Source: Pedobacter cryophilus (lineage in GTDB: Bacteria; Bacteroidota; Bacteroidia; Sphingobacteriales; Sphingobacteriaceae). Taken from it: DNA of 64,000 nt. Positions 26,346-35,666 of this stretch are shown one piece after another. Both the position numbers and the translations under genes were made by a program. The stretch lies in the NCBI RefSeq assembly GCF_005116455.1, contig NZ_SWBP01000001.1, forward strand, positions 310,001-374,000, written 5' to 3'. Numbering within the stretch: position 1 is the first letter of the stretch; each line of letters opens with the position of its first letter. The notes under the pieces were generated by a model that was not told where the DNA came from, did not search any database, and worked only from the letters and a program-made list of their open reading frames with translations.

Positions 26346-28394
26346 ATGAAAAAATTTATTGCCATTACGGTATTTATTTTGGCCAGTTTATCTGGATTTA
26401 CTCAAATTTTAAAGCCAGTAAAATGGTCGTTCAGCTCAGAAACTATCAATGAAAAAGAAGCTTTTATTCTTTTAACTGCCAACATAGATCAAGGTTGGCA
26501 TGTTTATTCTCAATTTATAGAAGAAGGAGGCCCAATACCCACAGCTTTTATTTTTAATAAAAGTGCAGATTACAAACTCCTAGGTAAAACTTCAGAAACA
26601 CCTAAAGCCACATCAGCATTTGATAACAACTTTGGAATGCAAATTTCTTGGCATGAGCGCAAAGTAGTTTTCAAACAAAAAATAAGCTTGAACAAGCCAG
26701 AAGTTAAAGTAAATGGCACTTTAGAGTTTATGGTTTGTAACGATAAACAATGTTTACCGCCTGAAGAATTAGAGTTTTCATTAGTGGTAAAAGCAGGGAA
26801 ATCAGCAATAATTGCCACTACTCCTGTTGCGACAACTGTACCCATTGAAAACATTTCGGATAGTACTACATTAATTGACACCAGTAATAAGATAGTCTCT
26901 ACAACTATTAAACCTACAAAAATCGAGATTAATGATGCTACCAATCAAACATCCAACCCATCACTCTGGGCCATTTTTTTAGCCGGATTTATTGGTGGCC
27001 TATTAGCATTGATTATGCCTTGCATTTTTCCAATGTTGCCTTTAACGGTAAGTTATTTTACCAAAAAAGCCGGAAGCAGACGTAAAGCCATTTCACATGC
27101 CGGTATTTATGGATTATCCATCATTGTGATTTACGTAGCCTTAGGAATGATTATTACCTTAATTTTTGGTTCTGACGCTTTAAATGAATTAGCCAGCAAC
27201 GGCATTTTCAATTTTCTGTTTTTTGTTTTGTTGGTTGTTTTTGCTATTTCATTTTTTGGAGCCTTTGAAATTAACCTTCCTAGTTCATGGATCAATAAAA
27301 TAGACGCACAATCTGATAAAGGCGGATTGGTAGGATTATTTTTTATGGCTTTTGCATTAGCATTAGTTTCATTTTCTTGTACCGGACCAATTATTGGAAC
27401 ATTATTGGTTCAAGCTGCCGCAATGGGAGAATTAATGGGCCCAGCAATAGGAATGTTAGGCTTCTCTTTAGCTTTAGCCATTCCTTTTACACTATTTGCC
27501 AGCTTTCCTTCTTTACTTAAATCTTTACCAAAATCTGGCGGATGGTTAAATAGTGTGAAAGTTACTTTAGGTTTTATAGAATTGGCTTTAGCCTTTAAAT
27601 TCTTATCAAACGTAGATTTAGCTTACCATTGGGAATTTTTAGACCGAGAAATATTTTTAGTGCTATGGATTGTGATTTTTGCCATGATGGGTTTCTATTT
27701 ATTAGGAAAACTAAAGTTCTCTCACGATAGTGATTTACCTTTTATTACCATTCCAAGGCTTTTTTTAGCCATTATTACTTTGGCTTTTACCATTTACATG
27801 ATTCCCGGCTTATGGGGCGCTCCACTAAAAGCAATTAGTGCTTGGCTGCCTCCACAAACCACACAAGATTTTGATTTATATACGAATACTTTATCTTCGC
27901 CAGAAGTTAAGCAAGATACTGTTAAGAAAAAATACGGAGGCTTATTTAAAGCGCCACACAATTTAAATGCGTTCTTTGATTACGAGCAAGGTTTAGCTTA
28001 TGCAAAACAACAAAACAAACCAGTATTAATAGATTTTACTGGTCATAGTTGTGTGAATTGCAGAAAAATGGAAGCTGCCGTTTGGAGCGAACCAGAGGTT
28101 TTAGAGCGATTAAAAAAAGATTACGTTCTAATATCGCTTTATGTTGATGATAAAACAGATTTACCAGAAAATGAAAAATATATTTCTAAATTTTCTGGCA
28201 AAAAAATCAAAACTATTGGCAATAAATGGAGCGATTTTCAAGCTTCAACATTTCAAACCAACTCGCAACCTTATTACGTGATTGTGAATAGCGAAGGAAA
28301 TGTATTAGTTGAACCACAAGCTTTTAATCTCGACATTAAAAATTATGTGAATTTTCTTGATAGTGGTTTAGCAGCTTATCAAAATAAAAAATAA
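26346..28394 (+). CDS. DsbD-like protein-disulfide reductase (thiol transporter)
   Basis: A 682-residue membrane protein: signal peptide (ending GFTQ), a DsbD N-terminal-like beta domain with MVCNDKQCLPPEE (two Cys), a Pro/Thr linker, about eight membrane segments with the CcdA-type motifs MPCIFPMLPL and FSCTGPIIGTLL, and a C-terminal thioredoxin-like domain whose active site is CVNC in HSCVNCRKME (about C568, C571). It passes electrons from cytoplasmic thioredoxin to exported proteins. It starts 29 bases after birA and ends two bases before pfkA. Confidence 0.92.
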   Translation: MKKFIAITVFILASLSGFTQILKPVKWSFSSETINEKEAFILLTANIDQGWHVYSQFIEEGGPIPTAFIFNKSADYKLLGKTSETPKATSAFDNNFGMQISWHERKVVFKQKISLNKPEVKVNGTLEFMVCNDKQCLPPEELEFSLVVKAGKSAIIATTPVATTVPIENISDSTTLIDTSNKIVSTTIKPTKIEINDATNQTSNPSLWAIFLAGFIGGLLALIMPCIFPMLPLTVSYFTKKAGSRRKAISHAGIYGLSIIVIYVALGMIITLIFGSDALNELASNGIFNFLFFVLLVVFAISFFGAFEINLPSSWINKIDAQSDKGGLVGLFFMAFALALVSFSCTGPIIGTLLVQAAAMGELMGPAIGMLGFSLALAIPFTLFASFPSLLKSLPKSGGWLNSVKVTLGFIELALAFKFLSNVDLAYHWEFLDREIFLVLWIVIFAMMGFYLLGKLKFSHDSDLPFITIPRLFLAIITLAFTIYMIPGLWGAPLKAISAWLPPQTTQDFDLYTNTLSSPEVKQDTVKKKYGGLFKAPHNLNAFFDYEQGLAYAKQQNKPVLIDFTGHSCVNCRKMEAAVWSEPEVLERLKKDYVLISLYVDDKTDLPENEKYISKFSGKKIKTIGNKWSDFQASTFQTNSQPYYVIVNSEGNVLVEPQAFNLDIKNYVNFLDSGLAAYQNKK

Positions 28395-28396
28395 CA

Positions 28397-29377
28397 ATGA
28401 GTGAAATTAAAAAAATAGGTGTTTTTACTTCGGGCGGAGATGCCCCAGGAATGAATGCTGCCATAAGAGCAGTGGTTAGAACTGCTTTATATTATAATGT
28501 AGAAGTAGTTGGTATTGGACGTGGATATGAAGGGATGATTAACGGCGAATTCTACCCAATGAACCGACGATCTGTAGCCAACATTATACAAAGAGGAGGA
28601 ACTATATTAAAAACTGCCAGAAGCAAAGCTTTTATGACCCCTGAAGGTAGAAAAGAAGCTTATAATCAACTTACAAATCAAGGTATTGATGCTTTAGTGG
28701 CTATTGGTGGAGACGGAACTTTTACTGGTGCAAAAATTTTTGGTGAAGAATACAACATTCCAATTTTAGGCTTAGCAGGTACTATTGATAACGATTTGTA
28801 CGGAACCGATTTTACCATTGGATATGATACCGCTATTAACACCGTAACTGATGCTGTGGATAAAATTAGAGATACTGCCGAATCTCATGATCGTGTTTTT
28901 ATAGTTGAGGTAATGGGTAGAGATTCGGGTTTAATTGCTTTAAGAAGTGGAATTAGCATTGGTGCTGAGTCTATCATGATTCCTGAAACTAAAACTGATA
29001 TTGAAGCTTTGCTCAACCGCTTAGAAATGAGCAGAAAAGATAAATCTTCAAGAATCATTATCGTTGCCGAAGGTGAAGAAGATTCTGGTGGAGCCTTTCA
29101 TGTTGCTGATGTGATTAAAAATCGTTTTCCAACTTTTGACACCCGAGTTTCTATTCTTGGCCATATACAAAGAGGCGGAAAACCAACCGCAATGGATAGA
29201 GTTTTAGCTTGCAGAGTCGGTGTTGCTGCAGTTGAAGAACTTTTAAAAGGAAGAAAAGCCGAAATGGTGGGTTTAGTACATGGAAAAATAGCTTTCACGC
29301 CTTTTGATCATGCCATTAAACATCACGTAGAAATTAACCAAAATCTACTTAGAATAGTAGAAATTTTATCGTTGTAA
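28397..29377 (+). CDS. pfkA: ATP-dependent 6-phosphofructokinase
   Basis: A 326-residue enzyme of the bacterial PfkA type. GGDAPGMN (13-20) and GGDGTF (104-109) form the nucleotide site; TIDND with T129, D131 and D133 is the catalytic segment, and PGT-like context (AGTIDND) differs slightly from the usual PGT. GHIQRGG closes the fructose-6-phosphate site. The glycine at 108 in GGDGTF fits an ATP rather than PPi enzyme. It is embedded in the birA-gmhA operon with two- and four-base gaps. Confidence 0.96.
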   Translation: MSEIKKIGVFTSGGDAPGMNAAIRAVVRTALYYNVEVVGIGRGYEGMINGEFYPMNRRSVANIIQRGGTILKTARSKAFMTPEGRKEAYNQLTNQGIDALVAIGGDGTFTGAKIFGEEYNIPILGLAGTIDNDLYGTDFTIGYDTAINTVTDAVDKIRDTAESHDRVFIVEVMGRDSGLIALRSGISIGAESIMIPETKTDIEALLNRLEMSRKDKSSRIIIVAEGEEDSGGAFHVADVIKNRFPTFDTRVSILGHIQRGGKPTAMDRVLACRVGVAAVEELLKGRKAEMVGLVHGKIAFTPFDHAIKHHVEINQNLLRIVEILSL

Positions 29378-29381
29378 AATT

Positions 29382-29954
29382 ATGAGCCATCAACAAATTA
29401 AATCCCATTTTGAAGAAGCAGAAAACGTGTTGGTTAATTTTTTAGCCAATGAGCAAAACTTCATTAACATAGAAAAAGCTGGGATTTTTATGGTTGATGC
29501 CATCAAAAACAATAAAAAAATCATCTCTTGCGGCAACGGAGGTTCCATGTGTGATGCCATGCATTTTGCCGAAGAACTCTCTGGCCGCTACCGCGATGAC
29601 AGAAAAGCTTTACCCGCCATTGCCATTGCAGATGCTTCACACATTACCTGCGTAGGCAACGATTACGGCTTTGATCATATTTTCTCTCGTTTTGTGGAAG
29701 GTTTAGGCAACCAAGGCGATGTTCTTTTGGCCATTAGTACCAGCGGAAACTCTGCAAATGTGCTCAATGCCATTAAAGCCGCAAAAGATAAAGGGATAAA
29801 AGTAATTGGCTTAACCGGTAAAGACGGTGGTAAAATGGCTTCTTTATGTGATGTTGAAATTAGAGCGCCATTCTCTAAATACTCCGACCGGGTGCAAGAA
29901 ATTCACATCAAAGTCATTCATTCTTTGATAGATTATATAGAGCAAAATCACTAA
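29382..29954 (+). CDS. gmhA: Sedoheptulose 7-phosphate isomerase
   Basis: A 190-residue SIS-domain protein. The phosphosugar-binding run [20 protein letters not shown] (about 50-69) and [10 protein letters not shown] (about 120-129) match GmhA. It makes D-glycero-D-manno-heptose 7-phosphate, the first step to ADP-heptose for lipopolysaccharide. The hldE/gmhB partners are not in the window. It is the last gene of the forward operon, followed by repeat R1 and a hairpin terminator. Confidence 0.93.
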   Translation: MSHQQIKSHFEEAENVLVNFLANEQNFINIEKAGIFMVDAIKNNKKIISCGNGGSMCDAMHFAEELSGRYRDDRKALPAIAIADASHITCVGNDYGFDHIFSRFVEGLGNQGDVLLAISTSGNSANVLNAIKAAKDKGIKVIGLTGKDGGKMASLCDVEIRAPFSKYSDRVQEIHIKVIHSLIDYIEQNH

Positions 29955-29968
29955 GTTTTATTTTTTTA

Positions 29969-30100
29969 GAAAAGCAAATGCTATGGTTTTTTAAGGACCG
30001 ACAGTCTGGTTTTCCGCTGTATTTTTTGCCCAAAAACACAAAGCCAACCAGCAAAAAGATGCCGCTGCACCCCAGTTTATTTTACTTAATGCAGTGCAAT
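29969..30100 (+). repeat. Dispersed intergenic element R1, copy d
   Basis: 132 bp starting GAAAAGCAA 14 bases after the gmhA stop, containing TCTGGTTTTCCGCT and CCCCAGTTTATTTTACTTAA and ending GTGCAAT. Relative to copy b, the left CCCG is CTGG here and the right CGGG is CCAG, so two base pairs of the putative stem change together. Confidence 0.55.
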
Positions 30101-30131
30101 AACCAAAATAAACCGGATTGAAGTGGAAATC

Positions 30132-30165
30132 CCTGCCTGTCCGGCAAGGCAGGCTTTTTGTTTTT
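30132..30165 (+). terminator. Hairpin terminator after gmhA/R1
   Basis: CCTGCCT and AGGCAGG (7 bp) around an 8-nt loop, followed by CTTTTTGTTTTT. Confidence 0.7.
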
Positions 30166-30233
30166 CACAAAAAGATTGCAACAAAAAGCCGGACTAGCCT
30201 TTCTTAAAAAGCAGTACAGCGCCTTTTCAAAAA

Positions 30234-31775
30234 TTATTTTTTCTTTTTCAGCCTTAAATCGTAAAAATCAGTTCTTCTGTCTTTTAAGTTTTTAACGCTT
30301 CCAAACTCATGAAGTTCTTTCAATAAATCTAGGTTAACATCTGCAATCAAGATATTTTCTGTATTCGGAGTAGTTTCGGCAACTATGGCGTTAGAAGGAA
30401 AAGCAAAATCTGATGGCGAAAAAATGGCGGATTGTGCGTACTGCAAATCCATATTATTAACCTTTGGCAAATTACCCACAGAACCTGTAATGGCTACATA
30501 GCATTCGTTTTCTACGGCTCGGGCCATGGCGCAAAGTCTTACTCGGTTATAAGCATTTTGGGTATCTGTCCAAAACGGAACAAAAAGAATATCCATTTTT
30601 TCTAAGGCAAGTAAACGGCCTAGTTCAGGAAACTCTACATCGTAACAAATTAAAATTCCAATTCTACCGGCATCGGTATCAAAAACCCGAAGATCGTTTC
30701 CTCCCCTCATCCCCCAAGAACTAATTTCTGAAGGTGTTGGATGCACTTTAATGTAGCGGTCAAAACTTCCATCTCGGCGACACAAATAAGACACGTTAAA
30801 CAATTGATCATCTTCTAACAAAGGCATACTGCCAGAAATGATATTTACGTTGTATGAAACCGCAAGTTCACAAAATTTATTACGGATAGATTCTGTGTAG
30901 TTTGCTAATTCTCTAATGGCTTTTGCCTCGCCCAAATGGTTATAATCTGCCATTAAAGGCGCATTAAAAAACTCGGGAAAAACCACAAAATCTGAAGAAT
31001 AATCGCTTACCGCATCAACAAAATACTCGGCACTTTCCATTAAAGCTTTCACGTTTGGAAACAAGCGCATTTGCCATTGTACCAAACCTATTCTTACCGT
31101 AGATTTCTTTAATAGGTTATCTTTTTTCTCATCTATATAGTAAATATTATTCCACTCTAAAAGCGTGGCAAATTCTTTAGATTGCTGATCTTCTGGTAAA
31201 TAGTTTTTGAGAATTTTCTTTACGTGAAAATCATTAGAGATTTGAAAAGTTAAGGTGGGATCGTAAATTTCCTTCATTTTCACCTTATCAATATATTGAC
31301 GAGGGGTGAGTGTATCATGAAATTTTTCATAATTAGGAATTCGGCCCCCCAAAATAATTGATTTCAGGTTTAGGTTTTCGCAAAGCAATTTACGGGCATC
31401 GTATAATCTTCTGGCTAATCTTAATCCTCTATAATCTTGATGAACAAAAACTTCTATCCCATATAAAACATCTCCTTCATTATCATGTGTGCTAAAGGTA
31501 TAATTCCCTGTGGCTTGTGCGTAAGTATGGGTTTCTCCTAATTTGGCATAATCAACAATAATGCTTAAAGCGGTAGCTATCACTTTTCCATTTACTTTTA
31601 TACAAAGCTGGCCTTCTGGAAATATTTCAATCAAACGTTCAATAGATTTTTCTCTCCAATAGCTTTCTCCCATTTCTTCATATGCAGAAATCATGGCCGA
31701 TTTTAATTCTAGATAATCAGCTTGCTTTAAGGTTAGCAATTCAACTGTTTCTATTTGTATTGGTTTCATTTTCAT
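30234..31775 (-). CDS. GNAT acetyltransferase fused to a carbon-nitrogen hydrolase
   Basis: A 513-residue two-domain protein. Residues about 10-200 are a GNAT fold with the acetyl-CoA loop VHQDYRGLRLARRLYDAR (111-128). Residues about 225-505 are a nitrilase-superfamily amidohydrolase with the full triad: E268 in FPEFF, K343 in YIKVHPTP and C377 in LICYDVEFPE. The pairing could acetylate an amine and hydrolyse an amide in linked steps; the substrate is not known. Such bifunctional proteins are known in bacterial genomes, but their reaction is largely uncharacterised. It has no operon partner. Confidence 0.93.
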   Translation of the reverse strand: MKMKPIQIETVELLTLKQADYLELKSAMISAYEEMGESYWREKSIERLIEIFPEGQLCIKVNGKVIATALSIIVDYAKLGETHTYAQATGNYTFSTHDNEGDVLYGIEVFVHQDYRGLRLARRLYDARKLLCENLNLKSIILGGRIPNYEKFHDTLTPRQYIDKVKMKEIYDPTLTFQISNDFHVKKILKNYLPEDQQSKEFATLLEWNNIYYIDEKKDNLLKKSTVRIGLVQWQMRLFPNVKALMESAEYFVDAVSDYSSDFVVFPEFFNAPLMADYNHLGEAKAIRELANYTESIRNKFCELAVSYNVNIISGSMPLLEDDQLFNVSYLCRRDGSFDRYIKVHPTPSEISSWGMRGGNDLRVFDTDAGRIGILICYDVEFPELGRLLALEKMDILFVPFWTDTQNAYNRVRLCAMARAVENECYVAITGSVGNLPKVNNMDLQYAQSAIFSPSDFAFPSNAIVAETTPNTENILIADVNLDLLKELHEFGSVKNLKDRRTDFYDLRLKKKK

Positions 31776-31792
31776 AATATTTTATATAAACG

Positions 31793-31822
31793 AAAAACCC
31801 GAAAAGGACATTTTCGGGTTTT
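31793..31822 (-). terminator. Terminator after the T9SS-sorted protein gene
   Basis: AAAACCCGAAAA and TTTTCGGGTTTT form a perfect stem around a short loop, followed on the minus strand by T residues. Confidence 0.85.
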
Positions 31823-31843
31823 CAATATCTCTTAGTTTAATAA

Positions 31844-32635
31844 TTACTTTAAAATTAATTTCCTTGTGGCTCTTTTGTCTCCACTAATAATTCGCATTAA
31901 ATACATGCCTCTGTTTAAAGAGGTGAGATCGGTTTCTTGTTCACCGTTAAGATTATTATTTTCAAAAACCTTTCTACCAGAGGTATCATAAAACTCTAAA
32001 TTGTAACGTTCAGAAAAATTAGTGTGTAAACTAGTTACTACTGGGTTTGGATAAAAACTAAATGTTTTGAAACGGGCATCCTCTCTAATTGCTGTTGTAA
32101 AATAATTGATAGGATCTGAAAATGTACTGCAACCAGTAGCCGTATTTTTTGCTTCTACCCTATATACACCACTTTGCGTTGGATTATAGGTTTGTGAAAT
32201 GGCCCCAATAATTAATGTGTTAGAAACGTACCATTGATAACTTGTAGAAGTAGTGGAAGTTAAAGTTGTTGCAGTTTGTGAAATAACAGGTTTGGCAGGA
32301 GATGCCGAAACAGCAACTGTTTTTGAAACCACAGGACCAGCACAAGGCCCGTTAGTTTGATTAATAGGCGTAACTTGTATGGTTACATTTGCGCTGGCAA
32401 AAACAATACTATATTCTGTATCTGAAACTCGGGTGAAATCTTGTGCTCCGGTAATTACCCAATTGTAAGTGGTGGCATTGCTTACACCAGAAATGGTATA
32501 AGTAGCTACTCTATCTGTACAACCTGTTGCGCCTCCATTAATAACTCCTCCTGCCGGAATAACACAAGTTTGCGCTATAGAATAGATAGGGAGTAAAAAT
32601 GTTAAAACAAAAAGAAAAGGTAGTAATTTCTTCAT
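31844..32635 (-). CDS. Secreted protein with type IX secretion C-terminal sorting domain
   Basis: A 263-residue exported protein. A signal peptide (ending SIAQT) is followed by a PKD-like/immunoglobulin-type region (about 35-110), a second Ig-like region with TSYQWYV (about 120-170) and a C-terminal type A sorting domain starting FKTFSFYPNPV and ending LNRGMYLMRIISGDKRATRKLILK-type sequence. The type IX system would carry it across the outer membrane. No enzyme domain is present, so a binding or adhesive role is possible. It is a single gene with its own terminator. Confidence 0.88.
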   Translation of the reverse strand: MKKLLPFLFVLTFLLPIYSIAQTCVIPAGGVINGGATGCTDRVATYTISGVSNATTYNWVITGAQDFTRVSDTEYSIVFASANVTIQVTPINQTNGPCAGPVVSKTVAVSASPAKPVISQTATTLTSTTSTSYQWYVSNTLIIGAISQTYNPTQSGVYRVEAKNTATGCSTFSDPINYFTTAIREDARFKTFSFYPNPVVTSLHTNFSERYNLEFYDTSGRKVFENNNLNGEQETDLTSLNRGMYLMRIISGDKRATRKLILK

Positions 32636-32791
32636 ATAATTAAATTTGCCTAAAGTTAGCTAAAATATTATTTAACTGATTAATTAATTGAAATATTCAT
32701 TTATTGTAACCAATCTGCAATAAGTACAATTAAATACTTCATTTAGTTATGGTCTTATACCCCTTTTATAGGAAATAGATTCATAAATGTT

Positions 32792-32799
32792 TAATTTTG
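32792..32799 (+). promoter_or_regulatory. -7 box very close to def
   Basis: TAATTTTG fits TAnnTTTG but ends only four bases before the ATG, so transcription would begin at or just inside the gene unless the second Met codon (32810) is used. Confidence 0.25.
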
Positions 32800-32803
32800 C
32801 ATC

Positions 32804-33373
32804 ATGAAAATGCCAATTATAGCTTACGGAGATCCGGTTCTTAAGAAAGTTGCTGAAGACATTACTAAAGAATATGATCAACTTACCACCCTTATTGAAA
32901 ACATGTTTGAAACCATGTATGCAGCTAATGGCGTAGGTTTAGCGGCTCCACAAATAGGGCTTCCCATTAGACTTTTTGTAATTGATGCAACACCTTTTTT
33001 TGAAGACGAAACTAAATCTACTGGCTTAAAAAAAGTTTTTATAAATGCTACAATCTCAGAAGAAAAAGGAGAAAAATGGATATTTAATGAAGGCTGTTTA
33101 AGTATTCCTGATGTGAGGGAAGATGTAAGCCGTCATCCAGATATTTTCATATCTTATTATGATGAGAACTGGAATTTTCATGAGGAAAGTTTTACTGGTT
33201 TAATAGCCAGAGTAATTCAGCATGAATATGATCATATAGAAGGAAAACTGTTTACTGATAGAATTAATCCTTTAAGAAAAACAATGCTTAGAGGGAAGCT
33301 TGATGCGATTACCAAAGGATTAATAAAGGTTGATTATAAAATGAGGTTTCCGTTCTTAAAAAAGAGAAGGTAA
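32804..33373 (+). CDS. def: Peptide deformylase
   Basis: A 189-residue metalloenzyme that removes the formyl group from new proteins. The three family motifs are all present: GVGLAAPQ (43-50), EGCLS with metal ligand C98 (96-100) and QHEYDH with metal ligands H140 and H144 and catalytic E141. MKMPIIAYG at the N-terminus is typical of Bacteroidota. Its stop codon abuts the stop of the convergent gene with no gap. Confidence 0.97.
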   Translation: MKMPIIAYGDPVLKKVAEDITKEYDQLTTLIENMFETMYAANGVGLAAPQIGLPIRLFVIDATPFFEDETKSTGLKKVFINATISEEKGEKWIFNEGCLSIPDVREDVSRHPDIFISYYDENWNFHEESFTGLIARVIQHEYDHIEGKLFTDRINPLRKTMLRGKLDAITKGLIKVDYKMRFPFLKKRR

Positions 33374-34000
33374 TTAATCCTTATTTCTATTTTTATCTCC
33401 ATCCATAATCTGCTTAATTAAAGCACCCCAAGCAAATGGGTTTAATAATGGATTAGTTTGAACCATATTTTTGTTAGATAAACCTATATGGTTATTGTTA
33501 AAACTAGACCCTGAAAACTCTCGACCATCTCTGGGTAAACTAGCAGATAATTCGGTTAAACTAGTTTTAGATAAGTTTTTTCTAGCAATTTCTAAATCAT
33601 CATCAGCAAATTTCATCGTCAAGAATTCTTTTTTGAATTCATCAGTGCTAGCCCAGGGAAAAACCCTAACCGTAGGCAACTGAATATTATCAGATTTCAT
33701 CTTAATAATAACAGTAAATTTTTTCTCCTTTAAATTAGTTGGAATAATTACTTCTACTCTTTTATATCCTATGGAACTAAAAATAATGCTATCCCCTTCT
33801 TTGGCTACAAAAGAGAAATAACCTTTAAAGTTAGCAGAGTAACTTTTTTTCTCGCTAATGTTTCTTAAAGTTACGTAAGGAACTACGGTATTGCTATCCA
33901 AATCATAAATAACACCCGAAAACTGGACCAAAGGCTTACTTTGCTGTGCAAAAGCCCCACATCCAACAAACATTAGTATTATGATTATTAATTTTTTCAA
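33374..34000 (-). CDS. Exported protein with carboxypeptidase-regulatory-like domain
   Basis: A 208-residue exported protein with a signal peptide (1-18, ending AFAQ) and a CarboxypepD_reg-like beta-sandwich (about 25-110) containing SGVIYDLDSNTVVPYVTLRN and ISSIGYKRVE-type motifs. The C-terminal half is polar with no recognised domain. In outer-membrane receptors this domain precedes a barrel; here it stands alone, as in many small Bacteroidota proteins of unknown function. It follows nifU-like on the same strand but after a terminator. Confidence 0.8.
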   Translation of the reverse strand: MKKLIIIILMFVGCGAFAQQSKPLVQFSGVIYDLDSNTVVPYVTLRNISEKKSYSANFKGYFSFVAKEGDSIIFSSIGYKRVEVIIPTNLKEKKFTVIIKMKSDNIQLPTVRVFPWASTDEFKKEFLTMKFADDDLEIARKNLSKTSLTELSASLPRDGREFSGSSFNNNHIGLSNKNMVQTNPLLNPFAWGALIKQIMDGDKNRNKD

Positions 34001-34064
34001 TGTTCTAATTTTAAAATTTAAATTTATAACAAACCTTTTAATTATAAAGTTAAATATTGTTAAA

Positions 34065-34103
34065 GAAAAAAGCCTTCATCAGTATTAACGATGAGGCTTT
34101 TTT
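34065..34103 (-). terminator. Terminator after the NifU-like gene
   Basis: AAAAAAGCCT-CATC and GATGAGGCTTTTTT form a stem with one extra T. It lies 22 bases past the stop of the minus-strand gene. Confidence 0.75.
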
Positions 34104-34124
34104 AATGTTTTACTTTTAATAAAA

Positions 34125-34415
34125 TTACTTCATATTTTGTGGTAAAACCGCATGCGGATCATCTATTGCGGTGATATTAATTGCCTCTACCCCAATTATT
34201 TCTGGTACTGCTTTTAACACCGCTTGTTCTATCCCGGCTTTTAAAGTCATGATACTCATTGGGCAAGATTCGCAAGAACCTAATAATCTAATTTTTAAAA
34301 TTTTATCTTCTGTAATTTCTACAATTGAAACATTACCCGCATCGGCTTCTAGATAAGGCCTAATGGTATTTAATGCCTCTTCTACCTTTTGTAATAAGCT
34401 TTCTTGAGTATTCAT
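34125..34415 (-). CDS. NifU C-terminal-domain iron-sulfur carrier
   Basis: A 96-residue NifU-like (Nfu) protein that carries a 4Fe-4S cluster to client proteins. The ligand pair is C48-x2-C51 in LLGSCESCPMS, preceded by RPYLEADAGNV. It lies 42 bases downstream of the Mrp-type ATPase on the same strand; both are iron-sulfur carriers, so cotranscription makes sense. Confidence 0.93.
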   Translation of the reverse strand: MNTQESLLQKVEEALNTIRPYLEADAGNVSIVEITEDKILKIRLLGSCESCPMSIMTLKAGIEQAVLKAVPEIIGVEAINITAIDDPHAVLPQNMK

Positions 34416-34457
34416 TTAATTTAATTTTGGTAAAATATTTTTTTTTGTAGCCTCAAA

Positions 34458-35540
34458 TTAGCTGTTTGAAGCAGTTTTAGCTTTGTCGTTTTGTATAGCT
34501 ACTTGTTGCGCTACTTTTTGTGCAAGTTGTAAAAAAGCTTGAGCCATTGGGTTGTCTTTTTCCAGAATTACAGGCTTGCCCGCATCTCCTGCTTCACTAA
34601 TACTTTGCACCAAAGGAATCTCGCCTAAAAATGGAGCATTATAGCTTGAAGCCAGTTCTTGACCTCCATTTTTACCAAAAATATAGTATTTATTTTCTGG
34701 GAGTTCGGCAGGTGTGAAATATGACATGTTCTCTACAATGCCCAATAGAGGCACATTTATAGCATTCATCATAAACATTCCTATCCCTTTTCTAGCATCA
34801 GCCAAAGCTACTTGTTGCGGAGTGGTTACTATTACCGCTCCGGCAATTGGGAAACTTTGTGTAACCGTAATATGAATATCTCCTGTTCCTGGTGGCAGAT
34901 CAACTACTAAGTAATCTAACTCGCCCCAATCAGCATCATTAAATAACTGCTTAACTGCTGTGGATATCATAGGACCTCTCCATGGCACTGGTTGATTAGG
35001 ATCTGTAAAAAAACCAATAGATAATAATTTGATTCCGTATTTTTCAATAGGTTCTATAGTAGTTTTTCCGTTTATTTCTGATGCTTTTGGCCTTGCGCTT
35101 TCCAAACCAAACATAATAGGTACTGAAGGCCCATAAATATCAGCATCAATTAATCCAACTTTTGCGCCATTTAAACTTAATCCTATGGCTAGGTTAGCCG
35201 CTACCGTAGATTTCCCTACTCCACCTTTGCCAGAAGCTACTACAATAATATTTTTAATATTACTAGAAAACTGCTGTTGAGGTGTGGTTACTCTACTAGT
35301 CATTTTTATGCTAATCTCTGCATCTTTACTTACAAAATGCTTTACCGCATTACTGCAAGCGTTTTCTAACATCTCTTTCATTGGGCAAGCTGGCGTAGTT
35401 AAAACAACTGTAAAACTCACTTTGTTTCCGTCAATAACTACGTCTTCTATCATGTTGAGCGTTACCAAATCCTTTTTCAGATCAGGATCCTCTACATTTT
35501 TTAAAGCACTAAATATATTTTCTCTGGTAATAAGCATCAT
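34458..35540 (-). CDS. Mrp/NBP35-type iron-sulfur cluster carrier ATPase
   Basis: A 360-residue protein: an N-terminal MIP18/DUF59 domain (1-80) with TTPACPM, then a deviant-Walker ATPase (about 95-345) with SGKGGVGKST (103-112), DADIYGPS and VDLPPGTGD. A C-x2-C-type pair is not obvious in the C-terminal part I inspected, apart from family resemblance. It assembles and transfers 4Fe-4S clusters in the cytosol. The NifU-like gene follows 42 bases later. Confidence 0.92.
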   Translation of the reverse strand: MMLITRENIFSALKNVEDPDLKKDLVTLNMIEDVVIDGNKVSFTVVLTTPACPMKEMLENACSNAVKHFVSKDAEISIKMTSRVTTPQQQFSSNIKNIIVVASGKGGVGKSTVAANLAIGLSLNGAKVGLIDADIYGPSVPIMFGLESARPKASEINGKTTIEPIEKYGIKLLSIGFFTDPNQPVPWRGPMISTAVKQLFNDADWGELDYLVVDLPPGTGDIHITVTQSFPIAGAVIVTTPQQVALADARKGIGMFMMNAINVPLLGIVENMSYFTPAELPENKYYIFGKNGGQELASSYNAPFLGEIPLVQSISEAGDAGKPVILEKDNPMAQAFLQLAQKVAQQVAIQNDKAKTASNS

Positions 35541-35584
35541 TAATTAAATTATCTTCGAAATTACAAAAACTCGCCCGATTACTT

Positions 35585-35616
35585 TTTGTTTCGGCTTGGT
35601 TTTTAAGATAACTTTG
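35585..35616 (+). promoter_or_regulatory. Promoter of the GT51 transglycosylase gene
   Basis: TTTG (35585-35588), a 20-base spacer and TAACTTTG (35609-35616) match the Bacteroidota pattern, 50 bases before the ATG. Confidence 0.6.
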
Positions 35617-35666
35617 AAAATTATTTAAATGCACCAAAATACAGCAGCCCAACGTTTTTTCTTCTT

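Noticed and set aside
34458-35540. Reading the Mrp-type gene as a ParA/MinD partition protein
   Set aside because: The N-terminal MIP18 domain and the NifU-like neighbour favour an iron-sulfur carrier.
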